Shown here in pieces: positions 9,195 through 21,035 of a stretch of DNA of 64,000 bases. Within the stretch, counting starts at the first letter, position 1. Every line of letters begins with the position of its first letter. Below the pieces are notes generated by a model. It was given only the letters and a program-made list of their open reading frames with translations. It had not been told where the DNA came from and did not search any database. This stretch comes from Echiichthys vipera. Its lineage: Eukaryota; Chordata; Actinopteri; Perciformes; Trachinidae. The DNA lies in the NCBI GenBank assembly GCA_963691815.1, contig OY829648.1, positions 33,517,456 to 33,581,455 on the forward strand, in the 5' to 3' direction. A program made the translations under genes and the position numbers.

Positions 9195-9266
9195 AGGTCC
9201 CACTGAGACTTGAACTCAGATCACTGGAGTCAGAGTCCAGGGTGCTAGCCATTACACCATGGAACC
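9195..9266 (-). tRNA. tRNA-Gln(CTG), class B (unit 10)
   Basis: T-loop TTCAAGT, box B GTTCAAGTC, CTG anticodon, all stems paired with one G-T wobble in the acceptor. Plausible functional copy. Confidence 0.75.
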
Positions 9267-9599
9267 ACAAAGACATTTCATAAGTGTCCCCAACAAGTGG
9301 AATGGCTGATCTATATTTATGGAGGTGGATGAAGATTCTGCTACATTGGAAATACAGCAAGTGAAACTTACAGCTGCAGCTATCAAAGACACACTACAAA
9401 GGAAAATCCCTTCAAGGAAAGTTAAGTTGGGATAAATTACTAGGAAAAAGAATGAGATACTTAATTGGATGCATGATGATGGCAATTTGGAGATGGTTAC
9501 GACCACGTTGACAGTTGATGTTGATCACCTTTCTGGAGACTGGGATTACCAACTAGTCGATTCTGCGGCAACAGATGTGATTCTTTTCATTGCAGAAGG

Positions 9600-9656
9600 T
9601 CCATAATTTTCTACTGGCTAGGATTTGCGGTCCGACTTCGATTCTTGCTGAGGGAA
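9600..9656 (+). pseudogene. tRNA-Glu relic E3, ancestral-like T-loop variant (unit 10)
   Basis: 57 nt. The 3' half reads gacttcgattcttgctgaggg: the T-loop ttcgatt is the usual vertebrate tRNA-Glu loop, unlike the ttcaagt of other copies, but the T-stem is poorly paired. Starts tccataa. The only other copy is 12543-12599. Confidence 0.7.
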
Positions 9657-9762
9657 TGCTCATGTTTGAGGAGGTGCTTTGCCTTCAGTTAAAAAAGCAC
9701 ATGTTGGGACAGGCTATTAGTTGCTTGAGTTGCGTTCATGTCATTCTTCCCATTGCTGCAGT

Positions 9763-9835
9763 ACCCTTATCGTCTAGTGGTTAGGATTTGGCGCTTTCAC
9801 ATTCCTGACTAGCCTTCCGTTTCCCAGTCAGGGAG
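9763..9835 (+). pseudogene. tRNA-Glu(TTC)-like element E1, cgtctagtgg variant (unit 10)
   Basis: acccttatcgtctagtggttagg at the 5' end and cattcctgactagcc after the anticodon loop distinguish it from other E1 copies. Shared only with unit 13 (12706-12778). The T-arm is still damaged. Confidence 0.7.
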
Positions 9836-10175
9836 TTCTGAGGTGACAGCAGAAGCTTCTCAGAATAGAGTAAATACTGGAATTCAGAAATAAAATCTTA
9901 AATTCAAGTTTAAATGAATGCTACTAAGCAAGATTCTTTTGTTAGCGTGGTATGTTGAGCCTGAAGTCAGGACTTTAAATGATACAAAGGTGGGTCTCGC
10001 TATGTTTGTCAAATAGTGTTCTGTAGCTATTTGCCCATGATAGCTCTAAATTAAATAAAATCAGTGCTTACTGCTTTGGCCTTGGGAGGAAGCTGTGTAA
10101 CCAAGTGTGGGCAGCAAATGAAAGAGAAGGTTTCCCAAAAAAGTTAGGAGTCACTGTATTGGACTGCATAGACAC

Positions 10176-10247
10176 AGGTCCCACTGAGACTTGAAATCAG
10201 ATCACTGGAGTCAGAGTCCAGGGTGCTAGCCATTACACCATGGAACC
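10176..10247 (-). tRNA. tRNA-Gln(CTG), class B with G53T (unit 11)
   Basis: Same T-stem break as unit 9. Confidence 0.6.
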
Positions 10248-11156
10248 ACAAAGACATTTCATAAGTGTCCCCAACAAGTGGAATGGCTGATCTATATTCA
10301 GCGAGGTGGATGAAGATTCTGCTACATTGGAAATACAGCAAGTGAAACTTACAGCTGCAGCTATCAAAGACACACTACAAAGGAAAATCCCTTCAAGGAA
10401 AGTTAAGTTGGGATAAATTACTAGGAAAAAGAATGAGATACTTAATTGGATGCATGATGATGGCAATTTGGAGATGGTTACGACCACGTTGACAGTTGAT
10501 GTTGATCACCTTTCTGGAGACTGGGATTACCAACTAGTCGATTCTGCGGCAACAGATGTGATTCTTTTCATTGCAGAAGGTCCCTAATTTTCTACTGGCT
10601 AGGATTTGCGGTCCGGCTTCAAGTCCCGGTCAGGGAATGCTCATGTTTGAGGAGGTGCTTGACCTTCAGTTAAAAAAGCACATTTTGGTACAGGCTATTA
10701 CTTGCTTGATTTGCATTCATGTCATTCTTCCCATTGCTGCAGTTCCCTTATGGTCTAGTGGTTAGGATTTGGCGCTTTCACAGTCCTGGCCATCCTTCCG
10801 TTTCCCAGTCAGGGAGTTCTGAGGTGACAGCAGAAGCTTCTCAGAATAGAGTAAATACTGGAATTCAGAAATAAAATCTTAAATTCAAGTTTAAATGAAT
10901 GCTACTAAGCAAGATTCTTTTGTCAGCGTGCTATGTTGAGCCTGAAGTCAGGACTTTAAATGATACAAAGGTGGGTCTCGCTATGTTTGTCAAATAGTGT
11001 TCTGTAGCTATTTGCCCATGATAGCTCTAAATTAAATAAAATCAGTGCTTACTGCTTTGGCCTTGGGAGGAAGCTGTGTAACCAAGTGTGGGCAGCAAAT
11101 GAAAGAGAAGGTTTCCCAAAAAAGTTAGGAGTCACTGTATTGGACTGCATAGACAC

Positions 11157-11228
11157 AGGTCCCACTGAGACTTGAAATCAGATCACTGGAGTCAGAGTCC
11201 AGGGTGCTAGCCATTACACCATGGAACC
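11157..11228 (-). tRNA. tRNA-Gln(CTG), class B with G53T (unit 12)
   Basis: Same as units 9 and 11. Units 9-10 and 12-13 form a 2943-bp duplicated pair. Confidence 0.6.
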
Positions 11229-12137
11229 ACAAAGACATTTCATAAGTGTCCCCAACAAGTGGAATGGCTGATCTATATTCAGCGAGGTGGATGAAGATTC
11301 TGCTACATTGGAAATACAGCAAGTGAAACTTACAGCTGCAGCTATCAAAGACACACTACAAAGGAAAATCCCTTCAAGGAAAGTTAAGTTGGGATAAATT
11401 ACTAGGAAAAAGAATGAGATACTTAATTGGATGCATGATGATGGCAATTTGGAGATGGTTACGACCACGTTGACAGTTGATGTTGATCACCTTTCTGGAG
11501 ACTGGGATTACCAACTAGTCGATTCTGCGGCAATAGATGTGATTCTTTTCATTGCAGAAGGTCCCTAATTTACAACTGGCTAGGATTTGCGGTCCGGCTT
11601 CAAGTCCCGGTCAGGGAATGCTCATGTTTGAGGAGGTGCTTGACCTTCAGTTAAAAAAGCACATTTTGGTACAGGCTATTAGTTGCTTGATTTGCATTCA
11701 TGTCATTCTTTCCATTGCTGCAGTTCCCTTATCTACCAGCGGTTTTGATTTGGCGCTTTCACAGCCCTGGCCATCCTTCCGTTTCCCAGTCAGGGAGTTC
11801 TGAGGTGACAGCAGAAGCTTCTCAGAATAGAGTAAATGCTGGAATTCAGAAATAAAATCTTAAATTCAAGTTTAAATGAATGCTACTAAGCAAGATTCTT
11901 TTGTTAGCGTGGTATGTTGAGCCAGAAGTCAGGACTTTAAATGATACAAAGGTGGGTCTCGCTATGTTTGTCAAATAGTGTTCTGTAGCTATTTGCCCAT
12001 GATAGCTCTAAATTAAATAAAATCAGTGCTTACTGCTTTGGCCTTGGGAGGAAGCTGTGTAACCAAGTGTGGGCAGCAAATGAAAGAGAAGGTTTCCCAA
12101 AAAAGTTAGGAGTCACTGTATTGGACTGCATAGACAC

Positions 12138-12209
12138 AGGTCCCACTGAGACTTGAACTCAGATGACTGGAGTCAGAGTCCAGGGTGCTAGCCATTACAC
12201 CATGGAACC
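12138..12209 (-). tRNA. tRNA-Gln(CTG), class B (unit 13)
   Basis: Normal box B. One change in the variable loop (plus agatgactgg for agatcactgg). Confidence 0.72.
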
Positions 12210-12542
12210 ACAAAGACATTTCATAAGTGTCCCCAAGAAGTGGAATGGCTGATCTATATTGATGGAGGTGGATGAAGATTCTGCTACATTGGAAATACAG
12301 CAAGTGAAACTTACAGCTGCAGCTATCAAAGACACACTACAAAGGAAAATCCCTTCAAGGAAAGTTAAGTTGGGATAAATTACTAGGAAAAAGAATGAGA
12401 TACTTAATTGGATGCATGATGATGGCAATTTGGAGATGGTTACGACCACGTTGACAGTTGATGTTGATCACCTTTCTGGAGACTGGGATTACCAACTAGT
12501 CGATTCTGCGGCAACAGATGTGATTCTTTTCATTGCAGAAGG

Positions 12543-12599
12543 TCCATAATTTTCTACTGGCTAGGATTTGCGGTCCGGCTTCGATTCTTGCTGAGGGAA
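12543..12599 (+). pseudogene. tRNA-Glu relic E3, ancestral-like T-loop variant (unit 13)
   Basis: Second copy of the ttcgatt form, offset 2943 bp from the one at 9600; it differs by ccggcttcg for ccgacttcg. Confidence 0.7.
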
Positions 12600-12705
12600 T
12601 GCTCATGTTTGAGGAGGTGCTTTGCCTTCAGTTAAAAAAGCACATGTTGGGACAGGCTATTAGTTGCTTGAGTTGCGTTCATGTCATTCTTCCCATTGCT
12701 GCAGT

Positions 12706-12778
12706 ACCCTTATCGTCTAGTGGTTAGGATTTGGCGCTTTCACATTCCTGACTAGCCTTCCGTTTCCCAGTCAGGGAG
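12706..12778 (+). pseudogene. tRNA-Glu(TTC)-like element E1, cgtctagtgg variant (unit 13)
   Basis: Matches the unit 10 element (9763-9835). Confidence 0.7.
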
Positions 12779-13118
12779 TTCTGAGGTGACAGCAGAAGCT
12801 TCTCAGAATAGAGTAAATACTGGAATTCAGAAATAAAATCTTAAATTCAAGTTTAAATGAATGCTACTAAGCAAGATTCTTTTGTTAGCGTGGTATGTTG
12901 AGCCTGAAGTCAGGACTTTAAATGATACAAAGGTGGGTCTCGCTATGTTTGTCAAATAGTGTTCTGTAGCTATTTGCCCATGATAGCTCTAAATTAAATA
13001 AAATCAGTGCTTACTGCTTTGGCCTTGGGAGGAAGCTGTGTAACCAAGTGTGGGCAGCAAATGAAAGAGAAGGTTTCCCAAAAAAGTTAGGAGTCACTGT
13101 ATTGGACTGCATAGACAC

Positions 13119-13190
13119 AGGTCCCACTGAGACTTGAACTCAGATGACTGTAGTCAGAGTCCAGGGTGCTAGCCATTACACCATGGAACC
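13119..13190 (-). tRNA. tRNA-Gln(CTG), class B, anticodon-stem mismatch (unit 14)
   Basis: Plus gactgtagtcag gives TACAG on the 3' side of the anticodon stem, so one pair is lost. It also shares the unit 13 variable-loop change. Box B normal. Confidence 0.6.
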
Positions 13191-14099
13191 ACAAAGACAT
13201 TTCATAAGTGTCCCCAACAAGTGGAATGGCTGATCTATATTTATGGAGGTGGATGAAGATTCTGCTACATTGGAAATACAGCAAGTGAAACTTACAGCTG
13301 CAGCTATCAAAGACACACTACAAAGGAAAATCCCTTCAAGGAAAGTTAAGTTGGGATAAATTACTAGGAAAAAGAATGAGATACTTAATTGGATGCATGA
13401 TGATGGCAATTTGGAGATGGTTACGACCACGTTGACAGTTGATGTTGATCACCTTTCTGGAGACTGGGATTACCAACTAGTCGATTCTGCGGCAACAGAT
13501 GTGATTCTTTTCATTGCAGAAGGTCCATAATTTTCTACTGGCTAGGATTTGCGGTCCGGCTTCAAGTCCCGGTCAGGGAATGCTCGTGTTTGAGGAGGTG
13601 CTTGACCTTCAGTTAAAAAAGCACATTTTGGTACAGGCTATTAGTTGCTTGATTTGCATTCATGTCATTCTTTCCATTGCTGCAGTTCCCTTATCTACCA
13701 GCGGTTAGGATTTGGCGCTTTCACAGTCCTGGCCATCCTTCCGTTTCCCAGTCAGGGAGTTCTGAGGTGACAGCAGAAGCTTCTCATAATAGAGTAAATA
13801 CTGGAATTCAGAAATAAAATCTTAAATTCAAGTTTAAATGAATGCTACTAAGCAAGATTCTTTTGTTAGCGTGGTATGTTTAGCCTGAAGTCAGGACTTT
13901 AAATGATACAAAGGTGGGTCTCGCTATGTTTGTCAAATAGTGTTCTGTAGCTATTTGCCCATGATAGCTCTAAATTAAATAAAATCAGTGCTTACTGCTT
14001 TGGCCTTGGGAGGAAGCTGTGTAACCAAGTGTGGGCAGCAAATGAAAGAGAAGGTTTCCCAAAAAAGTTAGGGGTCACTGTATTTGACTGCATAGACAC

Positions 14100-14171
14100 A
14101 GGTCCCACTGAGACTTGCACTCAGATCACTGGAGTCAGAGTCCAGGGTGCTAGCCATTACACCGTGGAACC
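14100..14171 (-). tRNA. tRNA-Gln(CTG), class A with T8C (unit 15)
   Basis: accgtggaacc on the plus strand turns the almost universal T8 (first base of box A) into C, on top of T55G. Both promoter boxes are therefore damaged. Confidence 0.55.
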
Positions 14172-14226
14172 ACAAAGACATTTCATAAGTGTCCCCAACA
14201 AGTGGAATGGCTAATATATATTTATG

Positions 14227-14435
14227 GAGGTGGATGAAGATTCTGCTACATTGGAAATACCGCAAGTGAAACTTACAGCTGCAGCTATCAAACACACTAC
14301 AAAGGAAAATCCCTTCAAGGAAAGTTAAGTTGGGATAAATTACTAGGAAAAAGAATGAGATACTTAATTGGATGCATGATGATGGCAATTTGGAGATGGT
14401 TACGACCACGTTGACAGTTGATGTTGATGTTGATC
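14227..14435. other. Core copy with 2-bp deletion and extra GTTGAT (unit 15)
   Basis: atcaaacacac replaces atcaaagacacac (2 bp lost near 14290), shifting the exon-like frame, and gttgat occurs three times instead of two near 14416-14433. Together these give the 985-bp spacing. Confidence 0.75.
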
Positions 14436-15081
14436 ACCTTTCTGGAGACTGGGATTACCAACTAGTCGATTCTGCGGCAACAGATGTGATTCTTTTCATT
14501 GCAGAAGGTCCCTAATTTTCTACTGGCTAGGATTTGCGGTCTGGCTTCAAGTCCCGGTCAGGGAATGCTCATGTTTGAGGAGGTGCTTGACCTTCAGTTA
14601 AAAAAGCACATTTTGGTTCAGGTTATTAGTTGCTTGATTTGCATTCATGTCATTCTTTCCATTGCTGCAGTTCCCTTATCTACCAGCGGTTATGATTTGG
14701 CGCTTTCACAGCCCTGGCCAGCCTTCGTGTTCCCCAGTCAGGGAGTTCTGAGGTGACAGGAGATGCTTCTCAGAATAGAGTAAATACTGGAATTCAGAAA
14801 TAAAATCTTAAATTCAAGTTTATATGAATGCTACTAAACAAGATTCTTTTGTCAGCGTGCTATGTGGAGCCTGAAGTCAGGACTTTAAATGATACAAAGG
14901 TGGGTCTCGCTATGTTTGTCGTGTTCTGTAGCTATTTGCCCATGATAGCTCTAAAATAAATAAAATCAGTGCTTACTGCTTTGGCCTTGGGAGGAAGCTG
15001 TGTAACCAAGTGTGGGCAGCAAATGAAAGGGAAGGTTTTCCCAAAAATGTAAGGGGTCACTATAATTGACTGCATAGACAT

Positions 15082-15153
15082 AGGTTCCACTGAGATTTGA
15101 ACTCAGATCACTGGAGTCAAAGTCCAGGGTGCTAACCATTACACCATGGGACC
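15082..15153 (-). tRNA. tRNA-Gln(TTG), class C (unit 16; type copy)
   Basis: Minus strand, 72 nt: 5' GGTCCCA, D-loop with GGTTA, anticodon loop CTTTGAC (TTG, decoding CAA), T-loop TTCAAAT with full box B GTTCAAATC, 3' TGGAACC. Acceptor position 4:69 is a C-A mismatch, because the 5' end is of the GGTCCC type and the 3' end of the GGAACC type. All other stems pair. The 5' flank has its own form (gaaaaaaccacaactaggg). T5 downstream. Confidence 0.68.
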
Positions 15154-16063
15154 GAAAAAACCACAACTAGGGTGTCCGTATCACGTGGAAAGGCTAGTCT
15201 ACACTTACGGAGGTGGATGAAGATTCTGCTACATTGGAAATACAGCAAGTGAAACTTACAGCTGCAGCTATCAAAGACACACTACAAAGGAAAATCCCTT
15301 CAAGGAAAGTTAAGTTGGGATAAATTACTAGGAAAAAGAATGAGATACTAAATTGGATGCATGATGATGGCAATTTGGAGATGGTTACGACCACGTTGAC
15401 AGTTGATGTTGATCACCTTTCTGGAGACTGGGATTACCAACTAGTCGATTCTGCGGCAATAGATGTGATTCTTTTCATTGCAGAAGGTCCCTAATTTACA
15501 ACTGGCTAGGATTTGCGGTCCGGCTTCAAGTCCCGGTCAGGGAATGCTCATGTTTGAGGAGGTGCTTGACCTTCAGTTAAAAAAGCACATTTTGGTACAG
15601 GCTATTAGTTGCTTGATTTGCATTCATGTCATTCTTCCCATTGCTGCAGTTCCCTTATGGTCTAGTGGTTAGGATTTGGCGCTTTCACAGTCCTGGCCAT
15701 CCTTCCGTTTCCCAGTCAGGGAGTTCTGAGGTGACAGCAGAAGCTTCTCAGAATAGAGTAAATACTGGAATTCAGAAATAAAATCTTAAATTCAAGTTTA
15801 AATGAATGCTACTAAGCAAGATTCTTTTGTCAGCGTGCTATGTTGAGCCTGAAGTCAGGACTTTAAATGATACAAAGGTGGGTCTCGCTATGTTTGTCAA
15901 ATAGTGTTCTGTAGCTATTTGCCCATGATAGCTCTAAATTAAATAAAATCAGTGCTTACTGCTTTGGCCTTGGGAGGAAGCTGTGTAACCAAGTGTGGGC
16001 AGCAAATGAAAGAGAAGGTTTCCCAAAAAAGTTAGGGGTCACTGTATTTGACTGCATAGACAC

Positions 16064-16135
16064 AGGTCCCACTGAGACTTGCACTCAGATCACTGGAGTC
16101 AGAGTCCAGGGTGCTAGCCATTACACCATGGAACC
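16064..16135 (-). tRNA. tRNA-Gln(CTG), class A (unit 17)
   Basis: Class A, T55G. The adjacent core starts gagggggaggaag, a change repeated at 27010 and 28968. Confidence 0.65.
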
Positions 16136-17040
16136 ACAAAGACATTTCATAAGTGTCCCCAACAAGTGGAATGGCTAATCTATATTTATGGAGGGGGAGG
16201 AAGATTCTGCTACATTGGAAATACCGCAAGTGAAACTTACAGCTGCAGCTATCAAAGACACACTACAAAGGAAAATCCCTTCAAGGAAAGTTAAGTTGGG
16301 ATAAATTACTAGGAAAAAGAATGAGATACTTAATTGGATGCATGATGATGGCAATTTGGAGATGGTTACGACCACGTTGACAGTTGATGTTGATCACCTT
16401 TCTGGAGACTGGGATTACCAACTAGTCGATTCTGCGGCAACAGATGTGATTCTTTTCATTGCAGAAGGTCCCTAATTTTCTACTGGCTAGGATTTGCGGT
16501 CCGGCTTCAAGTCCCGGTCAGGGAATGCTCATGTTTGAGGAGGTGCTTGACCTTCAGTTAAAAAAGCACATTTTGGTACAGGCTATTAGTTGCTTGATTT
16601 GCATTCATGTCATTCTTTCCATTGCTGCAGTTCCCTTATCTACCAGCGGTTATGATTTGGCGCTTTCACAGCCCTGGCCAGCCTTCGTGTTCCCCAGTCA
16701 GGGAGTTCTGAGGTGACAGGAGATGCTTCTCAGAATAGAGTAAATACTGGAATTCAGAAATAAAATCTTAAATCAAGTTTAAATGAATGCTACTAAGCAA
16801 GATTCTTTTGTCAGCGTGCTATGTGGAGCCTGAAGTCAGGACTTTAAATGATACAAAGGTGGGTCTCGCTATGTTTGTTGTGTTCTGTAGCTATTTGCCC
16901 ATGATAGCTCTAAAATAAATAAAATCAGTGCTTACTGCTTTGGCCTTGGGAGGAAGCTGTGTAACTAAGTGTGGGCAGCAAATGAAAGAGAAGGTTTTCC
17001 CAAAAATGTAAGGGGGCACTATAATTGACTGCATAGACAT

Positions 17041-17112
17041 AGGTTCCACTGAGATTTGAACTCAGATCACTGGAGTCAAAGTCCAGGGTGCTAACCATTA
17101 CACCATGGGACC
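17041..17112 (-). tRNA. tRNA-Gln(TTG), class C (unit 18)
   Basis: Class C gene. The 5' flank starts in class C form (gaaaaaacctatcaaggg) and switches to the class A form (ggctaatctatatttatgg) within about 50 bp, marking a second recombination point. Confidence 0.65.
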
Positions 17113-18021
17113 GAAAAAACCTATCAAGGGTGTCCCTATCACGTGGAAAGGCTAATCTATATTTATGGAGGTGGATGAAGATTCTGCTACATTGGAAATA
17201 CAGCAAGTGAAACTTACAGCTGCAGCTATCAAAGACACACTACAAAGGAAAATCCCTTCAAGGAAAGTTAAGTTGGGATAAATTACTAGGAAAAAGAATG
17301 AGATACTTAATTGGATGCATGATGATGGCAATTTGGAGATGGTTACGACCACGTTGACAGTTGATGTTGATCACCTTTCTGGAGACTGGGATTACCAACT
17401 AGTCGATTCTGCGGCAACAGATGTGATTCTTTTCATTGCAGAAGGTCCCTAATTTTCTACTGGCTAGGATTTGCGGTCCAGCTTCAAGTCCCGGTCAGGG
17501 AATGCTCATGTTTGAGGAGGTGCTTGACCTTCAGTTAAAAAAGCACATTTTGGTACAGGCTATTACTTGCTTGATTTGCATTCATGTCATTCTTCCCATT
17601 GCTGCAGTTCCCTTATGGTCTAGTGGTTAGGATTTGGCGCTTTCACAGTCCTGGCCATCCTTCCGTTTCCCAGTCAGGGAGTTCTGAGGTGACAGCAGAA
17701 GCTTCTCAGAATAGAGTAAATACTGGAATTCAGAAATAAAATCTTAAATTCAAGTTTAAATGAATGCTACTAAGCAAGATTCTTTTGTCAGCGTGCTATG
17801 TTGAGCCTGAAGTCAGGACTTTAAATGATACAAAGGTGGGTCTCGCTATGTTTGTCAAATAGTGTTCTGTAGCTATTTGCCCATGATAGGTCTAAATTAA
17901 ATAAAATCAGTGCTTACTGCTTTGGCCTTGGGAGGAAGCTGTGTAACCAAGTGTGGGCAGCAAATGAAAGAGAAGGTTTCCCAAAAAAGTTAGGGTTCAC
18001 TGTATTTGACTGGATAGACAC

Positions 18022-18093
18022 AGGTCCCACTGAGACTTGAACTCAGATCACTGGAGTCAGAGTCCAGGGTGCTAGCCATTACACCATGGAACC
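18022..18093 (-). tRNA. tRNA-Gln(CTG), class B (unit 19)
   Basis: Normal box B, CTG. Trailer has actggatagac for actgcatagac. Confidence 0.73.
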
Positions 18094-18426
18094 ACAAAGA
18101 CATTTCATAAGTGTCCCCAACAAGTGGAATAGCTTATCTATATTTATGGAGGTGGATGAAGATTCTGCTACATTGGAAATACAGCAAGTGAAACTTACAG
18201 CTGCAGCTATCAAAGACACACTACAAAGGAAACTCCCTTCAAGGAAAGTTAAGTTGGGATAAATTACTAGGAAAAAGAATGAGATACTTAATTGGATGCA
18301 TGATGATGGCAATTTGGAGATGGTTACGACCACGTTGACAGTTGATGTTGATCACCTTTCTGGAGACTGGGATTACCAACTAGTCGATTCTGCGGCAACA
18401 GATGTGATTCTTTTCATTGCAGAAGG

Positions 18427-18483
18427 TCCCTAATTTTCTACTGGCTAGGATTTGTCGTCCGGCTTCAAGTCCCGGTCAGGGAA
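18427..18483 (+). pseudogene. tRNA-Glu relic E3, 'gtcgtcc' variant (type copy, unit 19)
   Basis: gatttgtcgtccggc in place of gatttgcggtccggc at the deletion scar. Also in units 24, 27, 36, 39, 40, 42, 44 and 52. Confidence 0.72.
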
Positions 18484-19006
18484 TGCTCATGTTTGAGGAG
18501 GTGCTTGACCTTCAGTTAAAAAAGCACATTTTGGTACAGGCTATTACTTGCTTGATTTGCATTCATGTCATTCTTCCCATTGCTGCAGTTCCCTTATGGT
18601 CTAGTGGTTATGATTTGGCGCTTTCACAGTCCTGGCCATCCTTCCGTTTCCCAGTCAGGGAGTTCTGAGGTGACAGCAGAAGCTTCTCAGAATAGAGTAA
18701 ATACTGGAATTCAGAAATAAAATCTTAAATTCAAGTTTAAATGAATGCTACTAAGCAAGATTCTTTTGTCAGCGTGCTATGTTGAGCCTGAAGTCAGAAC
18801 TTTAAATGATACAAAGGTGGGTCTCGCTATGTTTGTCAAATAGTGTTCTGTAGCTATTTGCCCATGATAGCTCTAAATTAAATAAAATCAGTGCTTACTG
18901 CTTTGGCCTTGGGAGGAAGCTGTGTAACCAAGTGTGTGTGGGCAGCAAATGAAAGAGAAGGTTTCCCAAAAAAGTTAGGGGTCACTGTATTTGACTGCAT
19001 AGACAC

Positions 19007-19078
19007 AGGTCCCACTGAGACTTGCACTCAGATCACTGGAGTCAGAGTCCAGGGTGCTAGCCATTACACCATGGAACC
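19007..19078 (-). tRNA. tRNA-Gln(CTG), class A (unit 20)
   Basis: Class A, T55G. The spacer before it carries a 4-bp gt expansion (agtgtgtgtgggc at about 18930), giving a 985-bp spacing. Confidence 0.65.
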
Positions 19079-19982
19079 ACAAAGACATTTCATAAGTGTC
19101 CCCAACAAGTGGAATGGCTAATCTATATTTATGGAGGGGGATGAAGATTCTGCTACATTGGAAATACCGCAAGTGAAACTTACAGCTGCAGCTATCAAAG
19201 ACACACTACAAAGGAAAATCCCTTCAAGGAAAGTTAAGTTGGGATAAATTACTAGGAAAAAGAATGAGATACTTAATTGGATGCATGATGATGGCAATTT
19301 GGAGATGGTTACGACCACGTTGACAGTTGATGTTGATCACCTTTCTGGAGACTGGGATTACCAACTAGTCGATTCTGCGGCAACAGATGTGATTCTTTTC
19401 ATTGCAGAAGGTCCCTAATTTTCTACTGGCTAGGATTTGCGGTCCGGCTTCAAGTCCCGGTCAGGGAATGCTCATGTTTGAGGAGGTGCTTGACCTTCAG
19501 TTAAAAAAGCACATTTTGGTACAGGCTATTAGTTGCTTGATTTGCATTCATGTCATTCTTTCCATTGCTGCAGTTCCCTTATCTACCAGCGGTTATGATT
19601 TGGCGCTTTCACAGCCCTGGCCAGCCTTCGTGTTCCCCAGTCAGGGAGTTCTGAGGTGACAGGAGATGCTTCTCAGAATAGAGTAAATACTGGAATTCAG
19701 AAATAAAATCTTAAATCAAGTTTAAATGAATGCTACTAAGCAAGATTCTTTTGTCAGCGTGCTATGTGGAGCCTGAAGTCAGGACTTTAAATGATACAAA
19801 GGTGGCTCTCGCTATGTTTGTTGTGTTCTGTAGCTATTTGCCCATGATAGCTCTAAAATAAATAAAATCAGTGCTTACTGCTTTGGCCTTGGGAGGAAGC
19901 TATGTAACCAAGTGTGGGCAGCAAATGAAAGAGAAGGTTCCCCAAAAAAGTTAGGGGTCACTGTATTTTACTGCATAGACAC

Positions 19983-20054
19983 AGGTCCCACTGAGACTTG
20001 CACTCAGATCACTGGAGTCAGAGTCCAGGGTGCTAGCCATTACACCATGGAACC
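19983..20054 (-). tRNA. tRNA-Gln(CTG), class A behind an H2 spacer (unit 21)
   Basis: Class A gene, T55G. Its left spacer is the short H2 haplotype usually linked to class C, so the unit is a recombinant. Confidence 0.65.
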
Positions 20055-20963
20055 ACAAAGACATTTCATAAGTGTCCCCAACAAGTGGAATGGCTAATCT
20101 ATATTTATGGAGGTGGATGAAGATTCTGCTACATTGGAAATACAGCAAGTGAAACTTACAGCTGCAGCTATCAAAGACACACTACAAAGGAAAATCCCTT
20201 CAAGGAAAGTTAAGTTGGGATAAATTACTAGGAAAAAGAATGAGATACTTAATTGGATGCATGATGATGGCAATTTGGAGATGGTTACGACCACGTTGAC
20301 AGTTGATGTTGATCACCTTTCTGGAGACTGGGATTACCAACTAGTCGATTCTGCGGCAACAGATGTGATTCTTTTCATTGCAGAAGGTCCCTAATTTTCT
20401 ACTGGCTAGGATTTGCGGTCCGGCTTCAAGTCCCGGTCAGGGAATGCTCATGTTTGAGGAGGTGCTTGACCTTCAGTTAAAAAAGCACATTTTGGTACAG
20501 GCTATTACTTGCTTGATTTGCATTCATGTCATTCTTCCCATTGCTGCAGTTCCCTTATGGTCTAGTGGTTAGGATTTGGCGCTTTCACAGTCCTGGCCAT
20601 CCTTCCGTTTCCCAGTCAGGGAGTTCTGAGGTGACAGCAGAAGCTTCTCAGAATAGAGTAAATACTGGAATTCAGAAATAAAATCTTAAATTCAAGTTTA
20701 AATGAATGCTACTAAGCAAGATTCTTTTGTTAGCGTGGTATGTTGAGCCTGAAGTCAGGACTTTAAATGATACAAAGGTGGGTCTCGCTATGTTTGTCAA
20801 ATAGTGTTCTGTAGCTATTTGCCCATGATAGGTCTAAATTAAATAAAATCAGTGCTTACTGCTTTGGCCTTGGGAGGAAGCTGTGTAACCAAGTGTGGGC
20901 AGCAAATGAAAGAGAAGGTTTCCCAAAAAAGTTAGGAGTCACTGTATTGGACTGCATAGACAC

Positions 20964-21035
20964 AGGTCCCACTGAGACTTGAACTCAGATCACTGGAGTC
21001 AGAGTCCAGGGTGCTAGCCATTACACCATGGAACC
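20964..21035 (-). tRNA. tRNA-Gln(CTG), class B (unit 22)
   Basis: Normal box B and stems; plausible functional copy. Confidence 0.74.

Larger units (their letters stand above)
8180..9835. repeat. Higher-order block copied at 11123-12778 (offset 2943 bp)
   Basis: Units 9-10 and 12-13 share the G53T Gln, the tacaac E3, the ancestral-like E3 and the cgtctagtgg E1 in the same order, with a few single-base differences. Exact ends are uncertain. Confidence 0.75.
15993..17640. repeat. Block copied at about 26811-28458 (offset 10818 bp)
   Basis: Units 17-18 and 28-29 match at all markers I checked: the gaggggga core start, the shortened spacer (cttaaatcaag), class C Gln with its flank switch, and the E3 ccagcttc change. 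Landmark offsets are constant at 10818 bp. Confidence 0.75.
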
